From contig NZ_QWGG01000003.1 in NCBI RefSeq assembly GCF_003730195.1, positions 62,001-126,000 of the forward strand: 64,000 bases of DNA, written 5' to 3'. Below are positions 8,510 to 18,802 of this stretch, one piece after another; position 1 is the stretch's first letter; every line of letters begins with the position of its first letter. Under the pieces are notes generated by a model, which made no database searches, had not been told where the DNA came from, and saw only the letters and a list, made by a program, of their open reading frames with translations. The position numbers were made by a program, and so were the translations under genes. This DNA is from Halosimplex salinum (GTDB lineage: Archaea; Halobacteriota; Halobacteria; Halobacteriales; Haloarculaceae).

Positions 8510-9508
8510 ATGCCAGCCATCGAACTCGACGGCGTGACGAAACGGTTCGGCGACGTCACCGCGCTACGGGGGGTAGACATGACCGTCGAGGACGGGGAAG
8601 TCTTCGGATTTCTGGGGCCGAACGGCGCCGGGAAGACGACGACCATCGACATCCTGCTCGACTTCGTCCGCCCGACCGCAGGGTCGGCGACCGTGCTCGG
8701 GATGGACGCGCGCGAGGACTCCGAGGCGATCCGCGAGCGCCTGGGCGTGCTCCCCGACGGGTACGACCTCTACGACCGGTTGACCGGTCGTCAGCACCTG
8801 GAGTTCGTCGCGGAGGCCAAGCGGGCCGACCTCGACGTCGCGGCGATCCTCGACCGCGTCGGCCTCGACCTCGAGGACGCCGAACGCAAGACGGGCGGCT
8901 ATTCGAAAGGGATGCAACAGCGCCTCGCGCTCGGGATGGCCCTCGTCGGCGAACCCGACCTGCTGATCCTCGACGAGCCGTCCACCGGCCTCGACCCCAA
9001 CGGCGCGCGACTGATGCGACAGATCGTCCGCGAGGAGAACGAACGCGGCGCGACCGTCTTCTTCTCCTCGCACATCCTCGGACAGGTCGAGTCGGTGTGC
9101 GACGAGGTCGCCATCCTGCAGAACGGCGAGATCATCGCCGAAGACAGCGTCGAGGGCCTGCGCGCCGCCACCGACACCGGGACGCGACTCGTCGTGAGCG
9201 TCGACCCGGCCGACGCCGAGACCGCCGCCGCGGCCGCTCGCGAGGTCGACACCGTCGAGAACGCGACCGTCGAGGGCGACGACCTCGTCGTCACCTGCGA
9301 CAGCGATTCGAAGATGGACGTGCTCACCGCCATCGAGGACGCCGGCGTCGACGTGCACGACTTCGAGACGCGGGAGGCGTCGCTCGAGGACCTGTTCGCC
9401 GCCTACACGGAGGCGGACGGCGAGCGCCCGTCCGCGCCGGCGGGAACACCGGGCGGCGCCGAATCGGCGGACGACGCCGAGGCCGCCGAGGGAGGTGACG
9501 CCCGATGA
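8510..9508 (+). CDS. ABC transporter ATP-binding protein (NatA-like)
   Basis: The ATPase subunit of an ABC-2 type exporter. Walker A is GPNGAGKTT, the signature is YSKGMQQRLALG, and Walker B is LLILDEPSTGLDP; the switch region lies in FFSSHILGQVESVCDEV. After the nucleotide-binding domain (about 1-220) comes an accessory C-terminal region with an acidic, low-complexity tail. The stop overlaps the permease ATG by four bases, so the two are a translationally coupled pair. The substrate is not evident; family members export ions, lipids, peptides or drugs. Confidence 0.93.
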   Translation: MPAIELDGVTKRFGDVTALRGVDMTVEDGEVFGFLGPNGAGKTTTIDILLDFVRPTAGSATVLGMDAREDSEAIRERLGVLPDGYDLYDRLTGRQHLEFVAEAKRADLDVAAILDRVGLDLEDAERKTGGYSKGMQQRLALGMALVGEPDLLILDEPSTGLDPNGARLMRQIVREENERGATVFFSSHILGQVESVCDEVAILQNGEIIAEDSVEGLRAATDTGTRLVVSVDPADAETAAAAAREVDTVENATVEGDDLVVTCDSDSKMDVLTAIEDAGVDVHDFETREASLEDLFAAYTEADGERPSAPAGTPGGAESADDAEAAEGGDAR

Positions 9509-10518
9509 GCGCCCAGAACGAGGGACTGGACGGCGCCCTGCGCGACGCCTTCGACTGGTACCCCGTCGCGAAGAAGGAGTTCCGCGACGCCATCCGCTCG
9601 AAGGGGCTCTGGGTGCTCTCCTTCCTCTTCACCGCGCTGTTCCTGATCCCGGGCGCACAGGTGCTCTTCCTCGAGGAGAACCTCGGTCGACAGGCCCAGG
9701 ACATCGGGATGCAGTACTTCATCTCGTCGTCGTACCTGAACATCGTGACGCTGCTGGTCCCGATCGTCGTGATCTTCGCGGGGTACGCCGCTATCTCGGA
9801 GGAGCGGACCAGCGGGTCGCTGAAGGTGCTCCTGTCGCTGCCGTTCTCGCGCCGTGACGTGATAATCGGGAAGGTCATCGGCCGGAGCGCCGTCGTCGGC
9901 GTCCCGCTCCTGGTGGCGCTCGGACTGACGGGAGCGTTCTTCGCCGTCTCGCAGTTCACGTTCAAGTTCGACGTGTTCGCGTGGTTCACGCTGTTCACGT
10001 TCGCCTTCACGCTGGTGATGGTCGCGTTCGTCGTCAGCATCTCCGGTGCGATGTCGACGAACCTCCGGTCGCTGGCCGGCGCCGGCATCGTCTACTTCTA
10101 CATCTCCTTCGGCTGGAACTCGCTGGCCAACGCGGTCGGCGACGGCCTCGCCGACTACCTCGGTGTCACCGGCGCGCTCCGCTGGCAGGCCGTCCTGTTC
10201 GTCAAACTGCTCAGCCCGACCCAGGCGTACAAGACGCTCACCAACTCCATGCTCGGCGAGGGCGACGGCGCCGCGATGACCGCCCGCTACAGCATGTTCC
10301 AGCAGGACCAGGAGTCGATGGGGACCATCTGCGGCGACGTGCTCAACGGGAACCCCCAGACCGTCCAGAGCATGTTCGGGAACCGGACGGTCTGTGAGAG
10401 CGCCGGGTCCTCGCTCCCGCTCCAGTTCTCCGACCCCGCCGTGTTCGTGAGCTTCTTCCTCTGGATCGGCCTCGCCGCCGCGATCAGCTACTACACGTTC
10501 GACCGCGTCGACCTGTAG
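9505..10518 (+). CDS. ABC-2 type transporter permease
   Basis: A 337-residue membrane subunit paired with the upstream ATPase. A soluble amphipathic N-terminus (FDWYPVAKKEFRDAIRSKG) leads into about six spans. The typical ABC-2 motif ISEERTSGSLKVLLSLPFSRRD follows the second span. A large extracellular loop (about residues 235-300) contains two cysteines that could form a disulfide. The ATGA overlap with the ATPase gene supports a two-gene operon ending at a T-rich stretch. Confidence 0.93.
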   Translation: MSAQNEGLDGALRDAFDWYPVAKKEFRDAIRSKGLWVLSFLFTALFLIPGAQVLFLEENLGRQAQDIGMQYFISSSYLNIVTLLVPIVVIFAGYAAISEERTSGSLKVLLSLPFSRRDVIIGKVIGRSAVVGVPLLVALGLTGAFFAVSQFTFKFDVFAWFTLFTFAFTLVMVAFVVSISGAMSTNLRSLAGAGIVYFYISFGWNSLANAVGDGLADYLGVTGALRWQAVLFVKLLSPTQAYKTLTNSMLGEGDGAAMTARYSMFQQDQESMGTICGDVLNGNPQTVQSMFGNRTVCESAGSSLPLQFSDPAVFVSFFLWIGLAAAISYYTFDRVDL

Positions 10519-10532
10519 CTGTCGTTCCGGTC

Positions 10533-10550
10533 GGTTTTCGTTTTTGTACT
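10533..10550 (+). terminator. T-rich terminator of the ABC operon
   Basis: The sequence GGTTTTCGTTTTTGT follows the permease stop by about 15 bases, a T-rich archaeal termination signal on the plus strand. Confidence 0.5.
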
Positions 10551-10583
10551 CTCTGATCGGTTGGTTCTGGTGAGAGCGTACCC

Positions 10584-10822
10584 GACAGCCAGCGCTGAAA
10601 GCCCTCGGCCCGCTCGCCCTTTCAGTCCACCGGAAGACTCACTCCGTTCGTCTTCCGAGCCCTGACTCGCTCCGCTCGTCAGGACGCCAGGGACCGCGAC
10701 CACCCAGCACAGCACCGCAGACGGCCTCACACCTCCCCAACCGATTCGCTCCCTTCGGTCGCTCATCCCTCGCGCGGCTTCGTCGCGCGCATGAAAGCGC
10801 GCGACAGCGCGCGCCACCGCGA
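10584..10822 (-). repeat. Dispersed composite repeat, copy B
   Basis: An inverted and shorter version of copy A, filling the gap between the convergent ABC permease and ligA genes. Read on the minus strand it carries GGCGCGCGCTGTCGCGCGC, GGGATGAGCGACCG, CGGTTGGGGAGGTGTGAGG, CTGACGAGCGGAGCGAGTCA, CGGAAGACGAACGGAGTGAG, GGACTGAAAGGGCGAG and the tail GGGCTTTCAGCGCTGGCTGTC-like. It lacks the two extra blocks of copy A and is probably closest to a basic unit. Confidence 0.85.
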
Positions 10823-10826
10823 ACGT

Positions 10827-13230
<2,404 letters not shown>

Positions 13231-13283
13231 AGTCGAGAATCGAGGGGCGAACCCCATCGTTATGCACCGTATTCCGGCTCCCG

Positions 13284-13302
13284 ACAGCGAAAAAATCGTC
13301 CC
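13284..13302 (-). terminator. T6 terminator after norB
   Basis: On the minus strand GATTTTTTCGCTG occurs about 15 bases past the nitric oxide reductase stop, a run of six T in GC-rich surroundings. Confidence 0.5.
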
Positions 13303-13310
13303 GTGTCCGG

Positions 13311-15599
13311 TCAGTCGTCGCCCAACACGCCTTCGGCGACGGCCATGTCGTCGACGCCGGGGTCGTCTTCCGTCGCCCGGAGGACGAACCGCTTGCGGAC
13401 CAGATCCGCGGCGTACAGCGCGGTCCCGGCGATGATCATGGTGTCGCCGGGGAGGCGCGCCCAGAAGAGGTTCTGGACGACGGGCTGGTTGTAGAACGCC
13501 AGGCTTCGGCCGGCCGCGTAGCTCTCGGTGAAGATGGCCTCCAGTTGCAGGAAGCCGACGGGGAGGACGGAGACGAACACCATCAGCGCGAGGCCGACGT
13601 TCCACAGCCAGAACGCCCCGCGGAGCCAGGAGCCGTCCCAGCGGTCGGGCCGGATGGCGATGCGGAGCATGTAGGTGACCATCCCCAGCGCGAGGAAGCC
13701 GAACGCGCCGAACATCGCCGCGTGGGCGTGGCCGACCGTGAGGTAGGTCCCGTGTTCGTAGTAGTTGATCAGCGGGAGGTTGATGAAGAAGCCGAGCACT
13801 CCCGCGCCGACGAAGTTCCAGAACCCGCTGGCGATGATGAACATGAACGGGAGCTTGTAGGGGAAGCTCTCGCCGCCCCCGGCCATCGCGCGGTACTGGC
13901 CGATGGCCTCGTAGAGGATGAACACCAGTGGAACGAGCTCCAGGGTGGAGAAGACGCTCCCGATGGGCACCCAGAGGTCGGGCATCCCGATCCACCAGTA
14001 GTGGTGGGAGACGCCGATGACGCCCGTAGACATCACGAGCAAGGCCTGGAGCATGACCGCCTTCTCGGCGCTCTGACGGGAGAGGAGGTTCATCGACACC
14101 AGCGTCAGCCCGATGATGGCGACGATGAAGAACTCGAAGGCGCCCTCCACCCACATGTGGACGACCCACCAGCGCCAGAACTCGGTGACGGCGATGTTGG
14201 TCTCGGGGGTGAAGAGGAACCCGGCAGTGAACAGCAGGGCGATGGAGCCGCCGGCGTAGAGGATCATGTGAGCGAGCCCGTAGACGGGTTCGCGGTCGAG
14301 CATGGGCTTGAGGCCGCGGATAGAGAGCAGCGCCCAGAACCCGAAGCCGGCGAGCAGGCCGACCTGCCACACCTTCCCGACTTCGAGGTACTCCAGGCCC
14401 TCGTTGCCGACGAGCCACCAGAGTGCGCCGTCGAAGTAGCCGTGCGCGCCCAGCCAGATGCCGCCGAGGCCGCCGACCGTCACCACCACGATCGCGCCCA
14501 GCAGCCCGTTCACGTACGTCGACTGCCGGCTGGGTTCGTGCCCGGTCAGTAGCGGCGGGAGGAACAGCCCGGCGCCCAGCCACGTCGCCGCGATCCAGAG
14601 GATCCCGAGGTCGATGTGCCACGTCTTGGCCATCGCGAACGGGAGCAACTGGAGGATGTGGACGCCGAAGATCTCCTCCATCCCGAAGAAGCCGGCCCGC
14701 TCGATGTAGAAGTGCGCGAGCAGTCCCCCCAGTAATACTTGCGCGAGAAACAGTCCCGCGGCGACCGGGACGAACCGCAACGCGGCGCGCTGGCTCGGGA
14801 AGACGCTCACCTCGCCGGGTTCGGGGACGGAGATGCCCTCCGCGGAGGGTTCGGGGAGGTCGACGGCCTTGTACAGCCAGATGGCCCCGCCGGCGCCCGC
14901 CACGAGGAGCACCATCGCGATGACGCTCCAGGTCATCGCGGCGGCGGTGGCGTCGTTGCCGGCGGCGGGCTGGTAGGGCCAGTCGTTCGTGTAGGAGTGG
15001 TCGCCGTCGGGCCGGTCGGTGTGGGAGAACCACGCCGTCCAGAGCGCGAAGTCGGCGAACTGCCGGGCCTCCTCCTCGTCGTCGATCATGTCGACCGGGA
15101 CGCCCCGCTCGTGGTCGCCCTCGTGGTAGCGCTCGACGTACTCCTCACGAACCTGCTCGTGGGCGTACAGCTCTGCCGCGGAGTACTCGACGCTCCCGCC
15201 GTCGTAGCCCTCGTCGAGGTCGGTCTGGACCACGTCGTCGACGGCGGCCTGTTCGGCGGATTCGAGCGCGGCGTACTCCTCGCCGACGCGCTCGCGGGCG
15301 TAGTAGTCGCGCATGTGCTCGACTTTCAGGTCGAGCGTGTCGGCGGTGTAGTCGACGCCGTAGTACGCGCCGTTGCCGAGGATCGACCCGTGGTTCATCA
15401 GGCCGTCACGCTGGAACGCCTTCTTCCCTTCGCGGATGTCCTCGCCGGTCAGGACCGTCTCGCCGTCCGGGCCGACGACCTGCTCGGGGATCGGCGGCGC
15501 CTCCTGGTAGGCCAGCCACGCGCCGCCGGCCATGACGACGAGGTTGAACACGAACACGGCCACCAGCACCTTCGCGATAGTCGCGCGCTTCACCTTCAT
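13311..15599 (-). CDS. norB: Quinol-dependent nitric oxide reductase (qNOR)
   Basis: Reduces two NO to N2O at a haem/non-haem-iron centre, with electrons taken directly from quinol. The 762 residues include the N-terminal extension of single-subunit qNORs, with one span followed by an acidic external domain of about 180 residues in place of a NorC subunit. The NorB core then shows the conserved histidine-bearing helices FAMAKTWHIDLG, FWRWWVVHMWVEGAFEFF, GVSHHYWWIGMP and LTVGHAHAAMFGAFGF. I start it at the second ATG (MKVKRATIAKV) because a TATA-like box sits 22-29 bases upstream. The neighbours are a winged-helix gene and a nitroreductase; no nitrite reductase is in view. Confidence 0.95.
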   Translation of the reverse strand: MKVKRATIAKVLVAVFVFNLVVMAGGAWLAYQEAPPIPEQVVGPDGETVLTGEDIREGKKAFQRDGLMNHGSILGNGAYYGVDYTADTLDLKVEHMRDYYARERVGEEYAALESAEQAAVDDVVQTDLDEGYDGGSVEYSAAELYAHEQVREEYVERYHEGDHERGVPVDMIDDEEEARQFADFALWTAWFSHTDRPDGDHSYTNDWPYQPAAGNDATAAAMTWSVIAMVLLVAGAGGAIWLYKAVDLPEPSAEGISVPEPGEVSVFPSQRAALRFVPVAAGLFLAQVLLGGLLAHFYIERAGFFGMEEIFGVHILQLLPFAMAKTWHIDLGILWIAATWLGAGLFLPPLLTGHEPSRQSTYVNGLLGAIVVVTVGGLGGIWLGAHGYFDGALWWLVGNEGLEYLEVGKVWQVGLLAGFGFWALLSIRGLKPMLDREPVYGLAHMILYAGGSIALLFTAGFLFTPETNIAVTEFWRWWVVHMWVEGAFEFFIVAIIGLTLVSMNLLSRQSAEKAVMLQALLVMSTGVIGVSHHYWWIGMPDLWVPIGSVFSTLELVPLVFILYEAIGQYRAMAGGGESFPYKLPFMFIIASGFWNFVGAGVLGFFINLPLINYYEHGTYLTVGHAHAAMFGAFGFLALGMVTYMLRIAIRPDRWDGSWLRGAFWLWNVGLALMVFVSVLPVGFLQLEAIFTESYAAGRSLAFYNQPVVQNLFWARLPGDTMIIAGTALYAADLVRKRFVLRATEDDPGVDDMAVAEGVLGDD

Positions 15600-15620
15600 G
15601 TCCGGCGGTTCGATCCCCAG

Positions 15621-15628
15621 GTATAGGA
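15621..15628 (-). promoter_or_regulatory. TATA-like box of norB
   Basis: CCTATACC on the minus strand stands 22-29 bases before the chosen ATG at 15599, fitting a leaderless haloarchaeal transcript and helping to settle that start. Confidence 0.5.
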
Positions 15629-15750
15629 GTGTCCCACCCGTTCTCGACCGTCGGCAGGGCGGCCGAACGTGTTCGTCCATCCCGTCGCGGTACACCGGTT
15701 TTGTAACGATCCGTCACGCCCGGGATCGACGCCGGATCAGCCGTCGGTCG

Positions 15751-16377
15751 CTACTCGAACGAGCCGCGGTGCGTGATCTCCTCGACGGACTTCCGACCGC
15801 TCGGCTGTTCGCGCTCCCGAAGCTCCTCGGGGAGGGTCTCGGGGGCGGCGCGTTCCCCGATGGCGACCATCGCCTCGACGTCGAACTCGTCTTCGGGAAC
15901 GCCGAGAGCGTCGTGAGCGCGACCCCAGTCGAACCCGGCCATCGGGTGAACGGCGAGGCCGCGGCGCGACCCCTCCAGCGCGAGGTTCTGCCACGCCGCG
16001 CCGGTGTCGAACGAGCGCGTCGCGGCCGGTTCGCCGTTGTGTTCGAGGGTGGTCTTCGAGAACAGGGCGACGAGAACAGCGGCGTCCGTGGCCCACGCCT
16101 GGTTCGCCTCGTTCAGGAGGTCGACGAACGTCTCGAACTCGTCGTCCTCGCGGGTCGCGTAGACGAACCGCCAGTGCTGGTTGTTGAACGCCGACGGCGC
16201 CCAGCGGGCGGCCTCGAACAGCGGCAGGTACTCGGACTCGGGCAGCGACTCACCGGTCATCGCGCGCGGCGACCACCGGTTGACGAAGATCGGATCGACG
16301 TCGTGGTCCGGTGAACGATGCTCTGCGACGTCCGCTCGCAGGCCGTCGTCTGTCTGGGTCGGTGTCTGCTGACTCAT
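15751..16377 (-). CDS. Nitroreductase family protein
   Basis: A 208-residue FMN-dependent NAD(P)H oxidoreductase of the nitroreductase superfamily. RWSPRAMTGESL near residue 34 is the FMN phosphate-binding start. AARWAPSAFNNQHWRFVYAT and GAAWQNLALEGSRRGLAVHPMAGFD are typical of the family. The physiological substrate is unknown. It lies just upstream of norB on the same strand with a gap of about 150 bp, and has its own strong TATA box. Confidence 0.92.
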   Translation of the reverse strand: MSQQTPTQTDDGLRADVAEHRSPDHDVDPIFVNRWSPRAMTGESLPESEYLPLFEAARWAPSAFNNQHWRFVYATREDDEFETFVDLLNEANQAWATDAAVLVALFSKTTLEHNGEPAATRSFDTGAAWQNLALEGSRRGLAVHPMAGFDWGRAHDALGVPEDEFDVEAMVAIGERAAPETLPEELREREQPSGRKSVEEITHRGSFE

Positions 16378-16400
16378 CGCTACCGACTACGAACGCCACA

Positions 16401-16430
16401 CATATATACTGAATCTGACACGAGTGTTAC
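16401..16430 (-). promoter_or_regulatory. TATA box and possible operator of the nitroreductase gene
   Basis: On the minus strand AGTATATATG (16401-16410) is centred about 28 bases before the ATG, an excellent archaeal TATA box for a leaderless transcript. Just upstream lies TGACACGAGTGTTA (16416-16429), a near-perfect 6+2+6 dyad with one mismatch. It overlaps the expected BRE/activator zone and could be a regulator site. Confidence 0.6.
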
Positions 16431-16517
16431 CGGGTGACGGCGGTGTCATCGGGGCGGCCGTTCACACGGACCGGGGTCGACGTCAGAAGGAGGGGTCGCG
16501 TCGAGACTGTCGGCGAC

Positions 16518-17639
16518 TCAGAGGTCGGCGACGTCTTCGATGGCGTCGGTGAGTTCCCTGATGCTCTCCAGATCGTGTTCGCCCATGTGGCCGATGCGGA
16601 ACGTCTGCTCGCCGAGTTGGGAGCCGTAGCCGTTGGAGAAGACGAAGTCGTACTCCTCGGAGACGGCCTCGATGGTCGCGGCCACGTCGATGTCCTGCGT
16701 GTTCTCGATGCAGGACACCGTCTGGGAACGGTACCCCTCCTCTGCGAACAGGTCAAAGTGCTCGCGGGCCCAGTCGTGGACGTACTCGGTCATCTCCTGG
16801 TGGCGCTGGTCGCGGGCGCGGTGGCCCTCTTCGAGCATGTACTTCATCTGCTTGCGGTAGGCGAGCATGACCGGGATCGCAGGGGTGGAGTGGGTCTGGC
16901 CCTTGCGGTCGTAGTAGTCGAGCGTGCGCTGGAAGCCGCCGTACCACGACGCCGAGTCCTTCTCGAGTTCACGTTCGTAGGCGTCGTCGCTGACGACGCA
17001 GACGGCGAGGCCGGGCGGCATCGCGAAGGCCTTCTGGGTGGAGGCGAAGATGACGTCGATGTCGTGCTCGTCGATGTCGACGTAGTCGCCGCCCAGCGCG
17101 GAGACAGCGTCGACGACGAAGTACGTGTCCGGGTACTCCGCGACGACGTCGCCGATCTCCTCGATGGGGTTGCGGACGCCGGTCGAGGACTCGTTCATGA
17201 CCGTCGCGACCACGTCGTAGTGCTTGTCGCTCTCCTCAAGTTCGGCGCGGATGTCCTCGGGTTTGATCGCCTCGCCCCAGTCGTACTCGAGGCGGTCGAC
17301 GTCCTTCCCGAGTCGCTCGGCGACGTTGGCGTGGCGCTCGCTGAAGCTCCCACAGGTCGGGACGAGGATGTTCTCGTCGACGAGGTTGAGCGTCGACGCC
17401 TCCCAGAACTCCGTCCCGGACGCGGTGAGGATGATAACCTCGTTGTCGGTGCCGAGGAACTCCTTCGTGTCCTCGACGATGGTCGTGTAGAGGTCGGTCA
17501 TCCGATCCATCCGGTGGCCGAACATCGGCTGGGCCATCTCGTCGATGACGTCCTCTCGGACTTCGGTCGGACCGGGGATGTACAGCGTCTTGTCGTCGTA
17601 GTCGCCTGTGTATTCCTGTTTCTTGGGCACGGAAACCAC
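16518..17639 (-). CDS. Class V aminotransferase (alanine-glyoxylate type)
   Basis: A PLP enzyme of the alanine-glyoxylate / serine-pyruvate aminotransferase family, 373 residues. The N-terminal substrate loop is YIPGPTEVREDV. The cofactor-stabilising Asp177 is in YFVVDAVSALGG. The Schiff-base lysine is Lys203 in IFASTQKAFAMPPG. YYDRKGQTHSTPAIP is a further family motif. The exact substrates cannot be read from sequence; amino transfer between serine or alanine and glyoxylate, or a related lyase reaction, is plausible. It is a single gene with about 115 bp of upstream space. Confidence 0.9.
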   Translation of the reverse strand: MVSVPKKQEYTGDYDDKTLYIPGPTEVREDVIDEMAQPMFGHRMDRMTDLYTTIVEDTKEFLGTDNEVIILTASGTEFWEASTLNLVDENILVPTCGSFSERHANVAERLGKDVDRLEYDWGEAIKPEDIRAELEESDKHYDVVATVMNESSTGVRNPIEEIGDVVAEYPDTYFVVDAVSALGGDYVDIDEHDIDVIFASTQKAFAMPPGLAVCVVSDDAYERELEKDSASWYGGFQRTLDYYDRKGQTHSTPAIPVMLAYRKQMKYMLEEGHRARDQRHQEMTEYVHDWAREHFDLFAEEGYRSQTVSCIENTQDIDVAATIEAVSEEYDFVFSNGYGSQLGEQTFRIGHMGEHDLESIRELTDAIEDVADL

Positions 17640-17755
17640 CGATTGCTACCGGAACGCTCGGCGCGAGACGGTATGGTAGTTTTGATGGCTGGTCGACAGC
17701 GTCGACCCAGTCGACACAGTCGCCGGTCGTCTGGGGAGGAACCGTCGTGGACCGA

Positions 17756-18142
17756 TCACCCCTCTCGCCACGGCGGCGAGAGGTGGACGTGGAACAGTTT
17801 CTCACAGTCCTCGGCGCCGCAGACGGGGCACTCGTCGGACTCGACGGGGCCGGTCGCCGCCGACGCGGCGCTCGACTCGCCACCGGCGGCCGCCGTCGCG
17901 GCCACCACGCGGCTGCCGGTGTGTCCGAGTTCGTACCCCTCGTCGGTCTCTCGGACGAAGTACTCGCAGAGCCGGCGCAGGTGGTAGCTGAAGCGGCCGG
18001 AGTCGCGCACGCCGGCCCGCTCGCGGAGTCGGGAGAACGGGAGCGGTTCGTCGGCGTCGGCCAGCGCCCGGAGGATGGCGAGGCGCGTCTCGTCGCCCAG
18101 CACGGCGAACGCGTCGGCCGGGTCGTCGACCGAACGGGTCAT
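17756..18142 (-). CDS. Short winged-helix / zinc-knuckle regulator
   Basis: A 128-residue DNA-binding protein. An ArsR-like winged helix (DAFAVLGDETRLAILRAL, then GVRDSGRFSYHLRRLCEYF) is followed by an Ala/Ser linker and a C-terminal CPVCGAEDCEK that could bind zinc. It is clearly related to the longer regulators at 38632-39531 and 50344-51249, which share DSGRFNYHL but continue for about 170 more residues with three cysteine-pair motifs. This one is therefore a short paralogue or a truncated descendant. Confidence 0.85.
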   Translation of the reverse strand: MTRSVDDPADAFAVLGDETRLAILRALADADEPLPFSRLRERAGVRDSGRFSYHLRRLCEYFVRETDEGYELGHTGSRVVAATAAAGGESSAASAATGPVESDECPVCGAEDCEKLFHVHLSPPWREG

Positions 18143-18271
18143 GCCGGTTGCTCCGAGGGGGAGTTTCCTGTACTTTGTGGCCGGACCCGGGCGAGAAAAG
18201 CGAGTGACGGCGACAGACGGGCGACTGTGGTCGGGAGACCCGCGCGGAGCGGGGACGACGCGGCGCGAGCG

Positions 18272-18667
18272 TCAGGACAGGTCGATGTTGGCCGAGTCGC
18301 CGGCGCGGTCGAACGTGACCTCGAGGATGCCGTTGTTGTACGACGCCGAGGCGGAGTGCTCGTCGACGCGGGCCGGGAGGCGGACGCGCTCGTTGTACTC
18401 GCGGGCGTCGCCGGCGGCGTCGAGGGTGAGGACTTCGCCGTCACACCGGAGGTCGATGTCGCGCTTGTCCACGCCGGGGATGTCCGCGACGACCCGCAGT
18501 CGGTCGTCCTCCTCGTAGACGTCGAGGTGGACGTCGCTGCTCGCGGGGTCCGACGCGCCGGCCCCGGGCCCCGTCTGGGCGCGCGCGTCGTCCATCACGT
18601 CGTTCATCATCCGCTCTATCTCCCGGAAGAACTCGTCGAACGGGTCGTCGCGGTCGTCGCGTCGCAT
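18272..18667 (-). CDS. Hsp20/alpha-crystallin small heat-shock protein
   Basis: A 131-residue ATP-independent holdase chaperone. A short N-terminal arm (FDEFFREIERMMNDVM) leads into the alpha-crystallin domain. That domain has VHLDVYEEDDRLRVVADIPG near its start and the family hallmark ASYNNGILEVTF near the C-terminus (the A-x-x-n-G-v-L motif). No I-X-I tail beyond NIDLS is obvious. A TATA-like CTTTTGA at 18691-18697 fits a leaderless start. It is divergent from the DUF389 gene. Confidence 0.93.
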   Translation of the reverse strand: MRRDDRDDPFDEFFREIERMMNDVMDDARAQTGPGAGASDPASSDVHLDVYEEDDRLRVVADIPGVDKRDIDLRCDGEVLTLDAAGDAREYNERVRLPARVDEHSASASYNNGILEVTFDRAGDSANIDLS

Positions 18668-18689
18668 GACCGATGCTATGTGAATCGTC

Positions 18690-18699
18690 GTCAAAAGCT
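18690..18699 (-). promoter_or_regulatory. TATA-like box of the Hsp20 gene
   Basis: AGCTTTTGAC on the minus strand lies 23-32 bases before the Hsp20 ATG at 18667, the expected spacing for a leaderless archaeal promoter. Confidence 0.5.
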
Positions 18700-18802
18700 T
18701 TCGGCTCGCGGATCCGTCGGCGAGTCCGACGGGTTCCCCCGCTATCGACGCTGGACCGCCGAGATCCCAGCGTATTTGTTCGTCCTGGTCGTTCGGTGGC
18801 AC

